Part shown: positions 1 through 7,301 of the stretch, one piece after another
Layout of the letters: the number at the start of each line of letters is the position of its first letter
Numbering within the stretch: the first letter of the stretch is position 1
NCBI GenBank assembly: GCA_964634555.1
Contig: CAZWJJ010000014.1
Span: 1-21,127, forward strand
Length of the DNA: 21,127 nucleotides
Source: JACQCV01 sp964634555
Lineage (GTDB): Bacteria; Patescibacteriota; Minisyncoccia; Phycocordibacterales; UBA12445
Reading direction: 5' to 3'
Program-made: the position numbers and the translations under genes
Notes under the pieces: model-generated
Told to the model about the DNA's origin: nothing
Seen by the model: the letters and a program-made list of their open reading frames with translations, nothing else
Database searches by the model: none

Positions 1-1
1 C

Positions 2-265
2 GGCATCACACAGTTTATACAAGTTCAATTTTCTCTACCCCCTACTCCTAAAAAAGATAATAAGGGTGAAATAACTTTTGCTGATAGTTTAGCGCAGAGC
101 ATGAGTTTTCAGGTAAGATTCGTTCTGCCGCTTTTTATAATGTTTATTTCGTATAAATTAAACACTGCTGTTTCTGTTTATTGGATTGTTAATAATCTGT
201 TTATGGTTGGGCACGAGTTATACGTTAGAAAAAAAGCAGAAACAATCGTCCTTAATACTAAATAG
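2..265 (+). CDS. yidC: YidC/Oxa1 membrane insertase, C-terminal fragment
   Basis: This is the last 87 codons of an open frame that enters from the left edge and stops at TAG 263-265. YidC/Oxa1 proteins insert and fold inner-membrane proteins, alone or with SecYEG. The fragment carries the family's C-terminal pattern: a short polar loop with an S-x-S-F-Q-V stretch, a hydrophobic segment (LPLFIMFISYKLNTAVSVYW), the typical YWI-x-NN-L-F signature and a short basic tail (VRKKAE). The N-terminal helices and the hydrophilic groove lie outside the window. Stop codons are 2 bp apart on opposite strands with the minus-strand propeller-like gene, and no hairpin terminator is visible between them. The identification rests on the C-terminal helix pair only. 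Confidence 0.8.
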   Translation, partial: GITQFIQVQFSLPPTPKKDNKGEITFADSLAQSMSFQVRFVLPLFIMFISYKLNTAVSVYWIVNNLFMVGHELYVRKKAETIVLNTK

Positions 266-267
266 AA

Positions 268-1599
268 CTATTTAATTTTTACTTGCCAAAGAGAGGAATC
301 TTTTTTATTGGTAAAGAGAAGATAGTCTTCATTTGGACTTAATATTAGATTTGTTGCGTCTACCCCGTTGCCTGTTTTGGATAAGGTTGCTTTATCAACA
401 AGCAGGTCTGTGTTGCCGCTTTTTGTATCAATTCGCCATAATTCATCGCTAAATGAAATCAAGCCTTGATACCAACCAGCTGGATAGTCAGCTGTTGGTA
501 GGATTGATGGAACAGCACAGTAAAGTTGATCTAATTCTATACCTCCCCAGATACATTTTTCCGGTAGAGTAACGACAGGTAAAACGGATATTTGTTTGGT
601 GGCTAGATCGAATAGATAAGTTTTAAATGCACTATTTGCAGACACTGAGTAGATAAGTTTTTTGTTGTCGGGACTGACATTGGAGGTTAGGCCGTTAATG
701 CCAGACAGAACTTTGATAAGGCCTGTTTTTGTCAATGTTTGCGAATAGAGATAACCAGGAATGTTTGCCGACGGTTTTGTGTTGAAGAAGATAATATTGT
801 CTTGCGGCCATTGGATCTGCCACTCGCCTATCGGTGAGCTGAAGATCTGTTTTTTATTACTCCCATTGGTCTTACTGCCGAAATTTTCTGTCGTACCAAC
901 ATAGTCTCCGCTAATGTAGGTTAAAAAGAAAATTTTATCTTTGCTTGGTGAGACGGCAAACTCTTTAATATTTGAAGATAGCAAAGATTGGCTAAGTTTT
1001 CCGATTGAATCTGTTGTGCTGGTGGCAGAGGATGTTGCAGATGTCGGTGGAAGAAGCGTGGCGTAGATATATTGCGGATTATTATTATCGTCCAGTCTTC
1101 TGATTAACAGATTTTTGTTAGTTGCATCGAATATCGCATCATGAATCCGGGTTATTGTGGTGTTGGAAAGTGTTGTAGGTAAATTTTTATTATAATCTAA
1201 TTCAGAGATATGCCCCGAATCTTGTTCTATATATCTGGCTGATAATACTTTTTGTGTTGTTGCTGTTGAAGAAGTTTTGCTTATAAAAAATCCATTAGCT
1301 GTCGGCTTATCAGACACTATTTTGATATTTAAGAGATTAGGAATGTTGCCTTGTGTGGAGCCGCCTGTCGAAGATTGTTGAGTTGCTTGGTTTTTATTAT
1401 CAATCAATGGAATGATGGTTCTGCTGCTGTCAGAGGGTGTAATATTTTCACTTGATGGAAAGGAGCTGTTTTCAGGATTTTGGGTTTCGGATTGGGATGT
1501 GGTAGAATTGCTGAAATATTTATAAACGCCAAATAAAAGTAAAACGGCTGATAATCCAAGAAAGATACCAATCAAAATTTTTGTTGTCTGATTTTTCAT
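268..1599 (-). CDS. Membrane-anchored beta-propeller-like protein
   Basis: I do not recognise a named family. The 443-aa product has a short basic N-terminus, one membrane segment (about 8-28) and a Ser/Thr/Asn/Gln-rich linker to about residue 90. A beta-rich domain follows, with three evenly spaced blade-like motifs: SPSKDKIFFL (217-226), SPDNKKLIYS (309-318) and SPNEDYLLFT (421-430). This SP-x4-L/I-x-F/Y spacing is typical of TolB/WD40-like propellers, so an exported domain tethered to the membrane is the best guess. It is the last gene of the T4SS cluster, 7 bp after the pilin stop. Its start has no Shine-Dalgarno, only an AT-rich leader. It may bind a surface or envelope partner of the apparatus; that is inference from position. 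Confidence 0.7.
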   Translation of the reverse strand: MKNQTTKILIGIFLGLSAVLLLFGVYKYFSNSTTSQSETQNPENSSFPSSENITPSDSSRTIIPLIDNKNQATQQSSTGGSTQGNIPNLLNIKIVSDKPTANGFFISKTSSTATTQKVLSARYIEQDSGHISELDYNKNLPTTLSNTTITRIHDAIFDATNKNLLIRRLDDNNNPQYIYATLLPPTSATSSATSTTDSIGKLSQSLLSSNIKEFAVSPSKDKIFFLTYISGDYVGTTENFGSKTNGSNKKQIFSSPIGEWQIQWPQDNIIFFNTKPSANIPGYLYSQTLTKTGLIKVLSGINGLTSNVSPDNKKLIYSVSANSAFKTYLFDLATKQISVLPVVTLPEKCIWGGIELDQLYCAVPSILPTADYPAGWYQGLISFSDELWRIDTKSGNTDLLVDKATLSKTGNGVDATNLILSPNEDYLLFTNKKDSSLWQVKIK

Positions 1600-1606
1600 A
1601 AACGAT

Positions 1607-2146
1607 TTAAAAAATATGCGTTCCGCCTGGCGGAAGCTTGTCAGTGTCAGGTGGAGGCTGTGTTATTGGTGTTACTGAAGCTGGTGGTTTGGGTGGTGTT
1701 GGTATAGTTGGTGAAGTTTGAGTAGAGACCGCGGGTAATTGAAGTGTGGGTAGACCTAATTTTATTAGATCGGGATTAATTGTGTTTAAAAGCAGATAGG
1801 CAGATAGGGCAATTAAGATGCCAAAGATTGCGTTGGTTATGCGCTCTTTGGCGCCTTTTTTGGCGGACTCGCTGACGCTGGCAAAAATATATTCAATTCC
1901 GCCCCAGATTAAAATTATAACTGATAAGGCAGCGGTCACACCCATCGTTATGTTGATCATAAACTGAAGGTATTGAGTAAAAGAACCGCTATCCCCTGCT
2001 TGGACTTCGTTAACACCCCCAATCGGAGCTAATAGATGATATGTTGTTGGGGTTGGTGTTGGGGCGGCTAATACTGATGAGGTTAGGAAAAGAAGTGGAA
2101 GGAGAGAAAAGATTAATTTTAAAAATTTTATAAACTCTTTTTTCAT
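1607..2146 (-). CDS. VirB2/TrbC-like T4SS pilin
   Basis: This 179-aa protein has the layout of a T4SS pilin precursor. It has a basic N-terminus and hydrophobic signal peptide ending near VLA-AP (about 28), a Pro/Thr-rich stretch, a first long hydrophobic helix (about 59-85, containing the VTAALSVIILIWGGIEYIFA segment), a small polar loop with SESAKKGAKERITNA, and a second helix (about 104-122). The two-helix hairpin with a basic cytoplasmic loop is the VirB2/TrbC fold that polymerises into the pilus. It is longer than classical pilins because of a Pro/Thr-rich C-terminal tail (about 135-179). It sits 4 bp downstream of the Ig-like protein gene and has no Shine-Dalgarno. A short palindrome lies in its last codons. 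Confidence 0.75.
   Translation of the reverse strand: MKKEFIKFLKLIFSLLPLLFLTSSVLAAPTPTPTTYHLLAPIGGVNEVQAGDSGSFTQYLQFMINITMGVTAALSVIILIWGGIEYIFASVSESAKKGAKERITNAIFGILIALSAYLLLNTINPDLIKLGLPTLQLPAVSTQTSPTIPTPPKPPASVTPITQPPPDTDKLPPGGTHIF
1619..1637 (-). terminator. Palindrome in pilin 3' end, possible attenuator
   Basis: The last codons of the pilin gene contain a perfect inverted repeat at 1621-1635 (TTCCGC, 3-nt loop, GCGGAA on the minus strand). It is followed after a few bases by a run of six T. This could attenuate transcription into the last gene of the cluster. The T run starts about 6 nt after the stem, so it is not a textbook terminator; the sequence may simply be a common GC-rich palindromic word of the genome. 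Confidence 0.25.
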
Positions 2147-2150
2147 AAAT

Positions 2151-3176
2151 TTAAAATCTTAAATTCGTACTGCCAAAATTAATGGTAACGCTTTTTTGGA
2201 TTGATTGGAACGGAGTATCGACTGAAATTGCGACAGTTGATTTTCCGCTGATCCCCGAAGGCTGTCTCAGAGTTATTTCTCCCAGTGAATTTTCAGATGA
2301 AGTTACGTCGTCACCATTTACTAACCATGAATGCGTAAGGTTGCTGGGGTTTATGAAATAAGGCACAGCCTTGACAGTAATTTCTGGCGCGAGTAGCTGA
2401 AAATTATCAAGCAAAGGTTTTTCGTAGGTTGTACCAAGCAGTGGATTATTTTCATTAAAGAGGATAAAAGGGTCAACTGGATTGATTGTGATGAGTTTTG
2501 TTGCGCGAAGAGTATTATCAAGATTTGAAACCTCAAGAAACACAGTATTCTCTATTTTGCTATTTATTTGAGCGACGACACTATTTTTTCCATAGCCGGA
2601 TGATAGGGTGACTGAGTTAAGATTCCATTTGTAGAGTAATTTTGCCGTATCAATTTTAACTCCATTTTCCGTAATAAAATTCGGCATAGCTATTAATGTG
2701 ACATTGTCACCAATTGCGGCTAGAGACTTTCCCTTATAAAAAGGCGGTACATAGCCAGATGATTGCCAAAGAATATCAGTTTCTGCTGGCACAATAGTTA
2801 TCTCTTTTTTGATGTCTGTGCCATCTTGAGCGACAACCTCTGTGTCTATGAGCATTTTTTTGCCAATATCTCCAGTAGTAAATTGTAGTTCAGTTTGACC
2901 GATACCCTCTTTTTGTTTTTTGCCGTTGATTGTCCAGATAATATTTGAACTATCCAGATTAATCTCATAGCTGATAAGATTAATTGAGGTTGGAGTAAAA
3001 GCGCCTTGATCTTGAGGATAAATCTGTGCGGTTAGTTGTCCGCCAGATGTAGTTTCTGTATAAGCCAAGGTTGAGATGGGTATTGAAAAATATAAAGCAA
3101 GGAAAAACAAACTATTTAAAACTGACAATTGCCGGAATGATGGCGAGAATATTTTATTTTTAAAACTATTTTGCAT
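2151..3176 (-). CDS. Secreted protein with Ig-like beta repeats
   Basis: I do not recognise a named family. I place the start at the ATG at 3174-3176, giving 341 aa, because an upstream in-frame ATG at 3227 would overlap the previous gene by about 40 bp and put a polar stretch before the signal peptide. From this start there is a basic N-terminus, a hydrophobic signal segment ending near TLAYTE, and then about 300 residues of beta-rich sequence. Three stretches carry Ig/PKD-like patterns (W-x-I-NGKK, YKWNLNS, HSWLVNGDDV), spaced about 90-110 residues apart. No membrane anchor follows, so the product is probably exported or loosely surface bound. It lies between a small membrane protein and the pilin in the T4SS cluster, with 7 bp and 4 bp spacing, and may be an adhesin or pilus-associated component. 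Confidence 0.7.
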   Translation of the reverse strand: MQNSFKNKIFSPSFRQLSVLNSLFFLALYFSIPISTLAYTETTSGGQLTAQIYPQDQGAFTPTSINLISYEINLDSSNIIWTINGKKQKEGIGQTELQFTTGDIGKKMLIDTEVVAQDGTDIKKEITIVPAETDILWQSSGYVPPFYKGKSLAAIGDNVTLIAMPNFITENGVKIDTAKLLYKWNLNSVTLSSGYGKNSVVAQINSKIENTVFLEVSNLDNTLRATKLITINPVDPFILFNENNPLLGTTYEKPLLDNFQLLAPEITVKAVPYFINPSNLTHSWLVNGDDVTSSENSLGEITLRQPSGISGKSTVAISVDTPFQSIQKSVTINFGSTNLRF

Positions 3177-3183
3177 TTTTAAA

Positions 3184-3597
3184 TTATACTGCTTCAGCGG
3201 GCACGCTATTTTCTGTTGATACCCCATCTTCGTAGGTTAGCTCATCTTGTTGTCGTTGTTCCTCTAAAATTTCCTCCCGGGTATTTTCTACTGATTCTTC
3301 GGTTTTGTTAGAGAGATTAGCTCTTTGAATTCGCCAGACTGTGATTGTCCACACGGGTACAGGAATGATTTTTGAAATATCGCCAATAATAGGCAAAACC
3401 TCAACAGCTTCATCGGCAATGAGCCGCCAAAACCACCCGCTTGTGCCAGTTATAATGAAATAAAAAGCGAAAGCCATGCCGGCCAGAAGATTAATTAGGC
3501 GGTCTAATACAATACCTATTCCGACATATTCCAGACAGATCAAAACAATATCCAGAAGTATGGCGACAATATATATAAATATCCAACTTTTGCTCAT
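3184..3597 (-). CDS. Small T4SS-cluster membrane protein
   Basis: This 137-aa hypothetical protein has two clear membrane segments (about 4-22 and 35-52) and a further hydrophobic, probably amphipathic stretch containing VLPIIGDISKIIPVPVWTI (about 67-86). The hydrophilic tail is acidic and Glu/Gln-rich (about 98-137). Its start codon overlaps the VirB4 stop by one base (TAATG on the minus strand), so translation is probably coupled to VirB4. Tight linkage to VirB4 suggests an inner-membrane partner, perhaps filling the role of a small VirB3/VirB8-like subunit, but I see no motif that proves this. The PrgI gene elsewhere in the cluster is a better VirB3 candidate. Confidence 0.7.
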   Translation of the reverse strand: MSKSWIFIYIVAILLDIVLICLEYVGIGIVLDRLINLLAGMAFAFYFIITGTSGWFWRLIADEAVEVLPIIGDISKIIPVPVWTITVWRIQRANLSNKTEESVENTREEILEEQRQQDELTYEDGVSTENSVPAEAV

Positions 3598-5405
3598 TAT
3601 CCTTGTGAGGCCGCGAGTTCTTCTTTGGCCTTTTTAATTGATAATAGTTGTGATGGGTCGGACGTAATGATCTGATCTTCGGTATACGATGCTATAACTT
3701 TTATGGCCACATGCTTTAGGCCGGCGAAAAATATCCCCTCCCCGACATCTGATTCTAGAAGTAAATATTTTTCTTCATCGGTCAGGTTGAAAGTTTTTTG
3801 TAAGACATCAATGGCCGCCGGCGACTGCTTCATTAAAAATTGTATTGAGGAGTTAGTTATAATCGGCTTGCCGTAGGGTGAGGCCATGAAGTCTGCGACA
3901 TCTTGGGTGATGGTTAGCAGGCCAAGGTAATATTTTCGACATCTCTTGGCTAGACCAAAAAGGAATGAGGCTGTATCTTCAGATTTCATCATCCACCAAG
4001 CTTCATCGACAACCAGCAGGCGTTTTTTGAGATTTCGACGGATTGCATTCCAGATATAGTTCATAATAATGTGCATCGCCACTGGCTTGAGTTCATCTTC
4101 CATGTCCCGTACGGAGAAGACGATGAATTTTTTGTTGATATCTACATTGGTAGGTTTGTTCAAAAAGCCAGCCCATGTTCCCTGGGTATATTTAAGAAGT
4201 CTTTGGGCAATCGGTCCCCCACCCTCCATACCAGCTAGGACTAATTCCAGATCGGAAAGTAAGGGAGGTTCTTTGCCGGAGAAATCTGAATCGGCAGTAA
4301 TATCTTTGAGGGCGTAAGTTTCTCGAATAGCTGTGTCCATGACCGCGTCTTCTTCCGGAGATAATCCTCCGAGCATGATTCTGAATAGTCCGACTAAACT
4401 GATAATATTTGAACGTAAAATATCCGCCGGCGCCTCATCTTCCCGCACAAACGGCAGGTCGAAAGGATTGATGTGATGTTCTGAGCTGAGGGAAATATTG
4501 AAGTATCGCCCACCGACTGCTTCGGACAAAAATTCATACTCTTTTTCCGGATCGATGACTATAACTTCAGTATCGAACATTAGCGAGCGTAGAATTTCAA
4601 GTTTTGTCGCATAAGATTTACCGGCGCCGGCTTTGGCAAAAACCACGGAGTTGTAGTTTTCTAGAGAAAATCTGTCGAAGAGTACTAAACTAGAATTATG
4701 TCGGTTGATGCCATACAAAATTCCTTTATTGGACGTGAGATCAAATGAAACAAAAGGAAACATTGAGGAAAGCGGCGAGGAGTTTAGTTTGGTGTTAACT
4801 TTTAAAAGATCACTGGCGATCGGCAAAGTGCTTTTAAATCCCTCTTCTTGCTGGAAAAGTGCCGGTTTGATATAGATGAGCTTGGATTCTAACAGGTTTT
4901 TTATTTCTGCCTCCGCTTTACCCAGTGCTTCCTCACTTTCACCATAGATCGTGATATATAAACCGACATCAAAAATCTTTTCTCTCGCCTGCTGGAGTTC
5001 GTCTCGTAATTTTTCTATGTCTCTGTAGGCGGTATCAAGCATGGGATCTCGGACTAGTCCTTTTTTTTCATTTATACTGATCTGGCTTTGGACCTCAGTA
5101 ATTTTCTTTTGGAGTTGTCTTAAAATAGTGGTGGTGTCGATGGGATGAATGATGATTGAGATGTCGAAGATCTTATCAAGATTTATGATTGGCGAAAACC
5201 AGCCTTCAGAAAGAAAGCGCGGATAGGAGATCACAAAAAAGACACGGGCAATTTTTTCTCCCAAGGCGATGCTGTTTTGAGTTATTTGTAGAGCAGATGG
5301 TGCGATAATATCCTGTAGTTCTAAAACGCCCTCTTTATAGATATCTTCCGGAAGAATACCGGCAATATTTATTTTTGATTCATCTTTGTTGTTGAATAGC
5401 GCCAT
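3597..5405 (-). CDS. VirB4-family T4SS ATPase
   Basis: VirB4 ATPases power pilus assembly and substrate transfer at the cytoplasmic base of type IV secretion systems. This 602-aa protein has an N-terminal alpha/beta domain (about 30-230) that includes a charged coiled-coil-like insert (about 97-145). A RecA-type ATPase domain follows, with Walker A GAGKS at 260-264, a VIVIDPEKEY strand at 281-290, Walker B LLVVDE at 463-468, the LLTITQD stretch near 496-502 and the NSSIQFLMKQS segment near 518-528. No membrane segment is evident, so it is a peripheral cytoplasmic protein. It is somewhat shorter than proteobacterial VirB4 (about 800 aa). It starts 15 bp after the TraC-like gene and overlaps the next gene by 1 bp. 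The start has an A/T-rich leader without Shine-Dalgarno. Confidence 0.92.
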   Translation of the reverse strand: MALFNNKDESKINIAGILPEDIYKEGVLELQDIIAPSALQITQNSIALGEKIARVFFVISYPRFLSEGWFSPIINLDKIFDISIIIHPIDTTTILRQLQKKITEVQSQISINEKKGLVRDPMLDTAYRDIEKLRDELQQAREKIFDVGLYITIYGESEEALGKAEAEIKNLLESKLIYIKPALFQQEEGFKSTLPIASDLLKVNTKLNSSPLSSMFPFVSFDLTSNKGILYGINRHNSSLVLFDRFSLENYNSVVFAKAGAGKSYATKLEILRSLMFDTEVIVIDPEKEYEFLSEAVGGRYFNISLSSEHHINPFDLPFVREDEAPADILRSNIISLVGLFRIMLGGLSPEEDAVMDTAIRETYALKDITADSDFSGKEPPLLSDLELVLAGMEGGGPIAQRLLKYTQGTWAGFLNKPTNVDINKKFIVFSVRDMEDELKPVAMHIIMNYIWNAIRRNLKKRLLVVDEAWWMMKSEDTASFLFGLAKRCRKYYLGLLTITQDVADFMASPYGKPIITNSSIQFLMKQSPAAIDVLQKTFNLTDEEKYLLLESDVGEGIFFAGLKHVAIKVIASYTEDQIITSDPSQLLSIKKAKEELAASQG

Positions 5406-5420
5406 AATTTTATTTGACTA

Positions 5421-6071
5421 TTACTTTTGTCCCACCGGTCCGGAAGTTTCTTCGGGATTGAATGTCTTGTAAAAAAGCTCGATCAATTCTTCTGTTCCAA
5501 GCGATATCGTTCGGACACCTAATCTTGATAACCCTTGGCTGACAACATTAACTCGTTGTTCAAGCTGGGTTCTATTCTCTTCAAAATTGGCGACTTCCTG
5601 GGCGGCGCCATCATTATTCGTGCTTTTACCAAAAAGTTTCGATAACGGAGAAGTAATACTCGAGCTTGTTTGATATACCGGCGGATTGTACGGAATAACA
5701 ACAAAGAAAGATTTGGACATAATATCGACTGTTTCCGTGAATTTTTTTATAAACTCTTTATACTCTCGCGTTTGAATTTTTAAAACATCTTCCGTTTGGG
5801 CGGCTATTCGTTCATCGATTGTTGCTAGATAGGGTTTGATATCGAGTTTTTTAGATTGAACCAGGATTTGTACTGTAAAATCAATTGAATTCAAGAAGTT
5901 CTGATATTGGAGAAGTATCGCCATCTGTTCATCTCGAGATTTAAGGGCAAAATTCAGAGATGAAGCGATTAGGATCATCTGCATTGAGCCATCTTTGAGA
6001 ATAGAGATCCCCTCTCGAATCTCTTTGACCGGTACGAATTCTTGGCTTGATTTTGATGTGGTTCGATCCAT
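5421..6071 (-). CDS. TraC-like / VirB4 N-terminal-domain-like protein
   Basis: This 216-aa protein has no Walker motifs or membrane segment. Its first 100 residues match the pattern of TraC-like proteins seen next to VirB4 in CPR genomes: a VPVKEIREGISILKDG beginning, a strand-rich MILIASSLNFALKSRDEQ stretch, then YQNFLNSIDFTVQILVQSKK. This resembles the N-terminal domain of VirB4/TraC, so it may be an ATPase-less companion docking onto VirB4. A helical middle (about 85-120) is followed by a Ser/Thr/Pro-rich segment (about 125-150) and a helical C-terminal part rich in Glu and Gln. A 97-bp gap with a possible promoter precedes the gene, and VirB4 follows 15 bp after. The family assignment is from recollection of the motif pattern and the gene order. 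Confidence 0.72.
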   Translation of the reverse strand: MDRTTSKSSQEFVPVKEIREGISILKDGSMQMILIASSLNFALKSRDEQMAILLQYQNFLNSIDFTVQILVQSKKLDIKPYLATIDERIAAQTEDVLKIQTREYKEFIKKFTETVDIMSKSFFVVIPYNPPVYQTSSSITSPLSKLFGKSTNNDGAAQEVANFEENRTQLEQRVNVVSQGLSRLGVRTISLGTEELIELFYKTFNPEETSGPVGQK

Positions 6072-6139
6072 CCGATTAGAAGATAAATATTAAAATTTTG
6101 ATAATTTGCTTGGGTTAAGTATAGATCAGGCTCATAATT

Positions 6140-6148
6140 AGTATACCA
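6140..6148 (-). promoter_or_regulatory. Possible internal promoter (extended -10)
   Basis: On the minus strand this reads TGGTATACT, an extended -10 (TGn plus TATACT). It lies in the only sizeable intergenic gap of the cluster (6072-6168), about 70 bp upstream of the TraC-like start. No good -35 is visible. It could give the TraC-VirB4-pilin half its own transcript. Confidence 0.4.
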
Positions 6149-6168
6149 TTTTTTGTATCTACGCGAGA

Positions 6169-6588
6169 TTATTTTTTGGGCAGATTTTCATGCACATCAA
6201 GCGTCCAGGAAATATCTTTCAATTTACCGGCTGTTACCCTGGGATTAAATGCCGGTAGGCCGATAACTTTATCGGTTGGATTAACTGTCGCTGGGGCCGC
6301 CTTAGGAGGTGTTTTTTTCCACAAGAAAATTCGGCTGGCCATATAATATTTGAAAACTGATTCCAACATAAGAACAAACGGCCGATCATTGTATTTATAG
6401 AAGGCTAATGCTAGGGCGAGAATAATTATCGGTGAGGCGATAAAAAGCGCTAGGTAAAGATTCGGAATAAGTTTGTAAATAACGAAGGCTCCTCCGGCTC
6501 CGCCCAAGATGTAAACAAACTGTTTGAAGGTTAGCGGACCAAAAATTTTGTCTTCGATGTCTATAAATTGTGGTACCTGGAATTGCAT
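6169..6588 (-). CDS. PrgI-family T4SS membrane protein
   Basis: The 139-aa product matches the PrgI family, small inner-membrane T4SS proteins often found beside VirB4 in Gram-positive and CPR systems and thought to play the VirB3 role. It shows the family layout. An N-terminal FQVPQFIDIEDKIFGPLTFKQ stretch leads straight into two closely spaced membrane helices (about 24-41 and 45-66). Then come a KYNDRPF turn, an amphipathic segment ending in a basic patch (SRIFLWKK) and a polar C-terminal tail. The gene is 31 bp downstream of the small cytoplasmic protein gene and 97 bp upstream of the TraC-like gene, which is the expected PrgI-TraC-VirB4 order. The start lacks a Shine-Dalgarno; the leader is A/T-rich. 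Confidence 0.88.
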   Translation of the reverse strand: MQFQVPQFIDIEDKIFGPLTFKQFVYILGGAGGAFVIYKLIPNLYLALFIASPIIILALALAFYKYNDRPFVLMLESVFKYYMASRIFLWKKTPPKAAPATVNPTDKVIGLPAFNPRVTAGKLKDISWTLDVHENLPKK

Positions 6589-6619
6589 CTGCTTTTTAAA
6601 CTATTTTTAATTAAATAAA

Positions 6620-7294
6620 CTATACCGCCTCTCGGTATGGGTCGGCTTTTTTGGACGAAGCCTCTACTGTAGTTTCAACTTTTGGCATGCTAAATTGGCC
6701 AGACATTTTCTGTGTCAAAATATCTCCGGCTGGAGCTTCTGCTTTTGATTCAACTTGTGGCGCGGGTGTCGGAACCGACGCGACAACCGGGAAATCTTTG
6801 CCTATTTGCGGCTTAGCTGGTGTATACGGGTTTGGGATTGCAACAAGCGGGATTTCGTTTTTTGTAGTGACTGGCCTTTTTTTCATTCCTTCCGGATTTT
6901 GGATTACTTCCAATAAGGCTTCTTTAGTTGGATGAGGATCTTCGGAATTTTCTGGTCCTGGTTCTTCCTCCGTCGTTTTTTTTGACTCAGTTTTTAACTG
7001 TTCGCGCACTTGCAAAAAGATTTGATCATTTATGTCTGAAGCGATCTGGCTGGCTAAAATTCGATCTATGCCAAGTCTTTTAGTTAAACTGCCGACAAAA
7101 TCTGTAGGATGTGTAAGACCAAGAAGTACGTAGCCGGTTTCCGAACCTACATCCCCTATTTGATCGACATGCAGACGATATTTTTTGCCTATACTATTAA
7201 TTGCTTCAACAGTATCGACTGAGAGCATTGCCTCTTTAAGTTCTGGTGGCAATTTTTCGTATGCCTCATTTAATTCTTCTTTTGAGTAAGCCAT
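6620..7294 (-). CDS. Conserved-looking cytoplasmic T4SS-cluster protein
   Basis: I cannot name this family. The 224-aa product has no signal peptide or membrane helix. Residues 1-105 form a compact, mostly helical domain (LNEAYEKLPPELKEAMLSVD at the start, then an LGLTHPTDFVGSLTKRLGI stretch). The rest is a disordered, Pro/Glu/Lys-rich linker ending in a short defined tail, KADPYREAV. I recall similar DPYRE-type tails on proteins in CPR T4SS loci, so the C-terminal peptide may be a docking motif, with the helical head acting elsewhere. It starts 7 bp after the VirB6-like stop and precedes PrgI by 31 bp, which puts it between two core membrane components. A cytoplasmic adaptor or assembly factor is plausible but unproven. 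Confidence 0.7.
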   Translation of the reverse strand: MAYSKEELNEAYEKLPPELKEAMLSVDTVEAINSIGKKYRLHVDQIGDVGSETGYVLLGLTHPTDFVGSLTKRLGIDRILASQIASDINDQIFLQVREQLKTESKKTTEEEPGPENSEDPHPTKEALLEVIQNPEGMKKRPVTTKNEIPLVAIPNPYTPAKPQIGKDFPVVASVPTPAPQVESKAEAPAGDILTQKMSGQFSMPKVETTVEASSKKADPYREAV

Positions 7295-7301
7295 TTTGCA
7301 A

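Noticed and set aside
3177..3227. Upstream ATG (3227) as start of the Ig-like protein
   Set aside because: It would overlap the preceding gene and put a polar stretch before the signal peptide; the ATG at 3176 gives a normal signal sequence.
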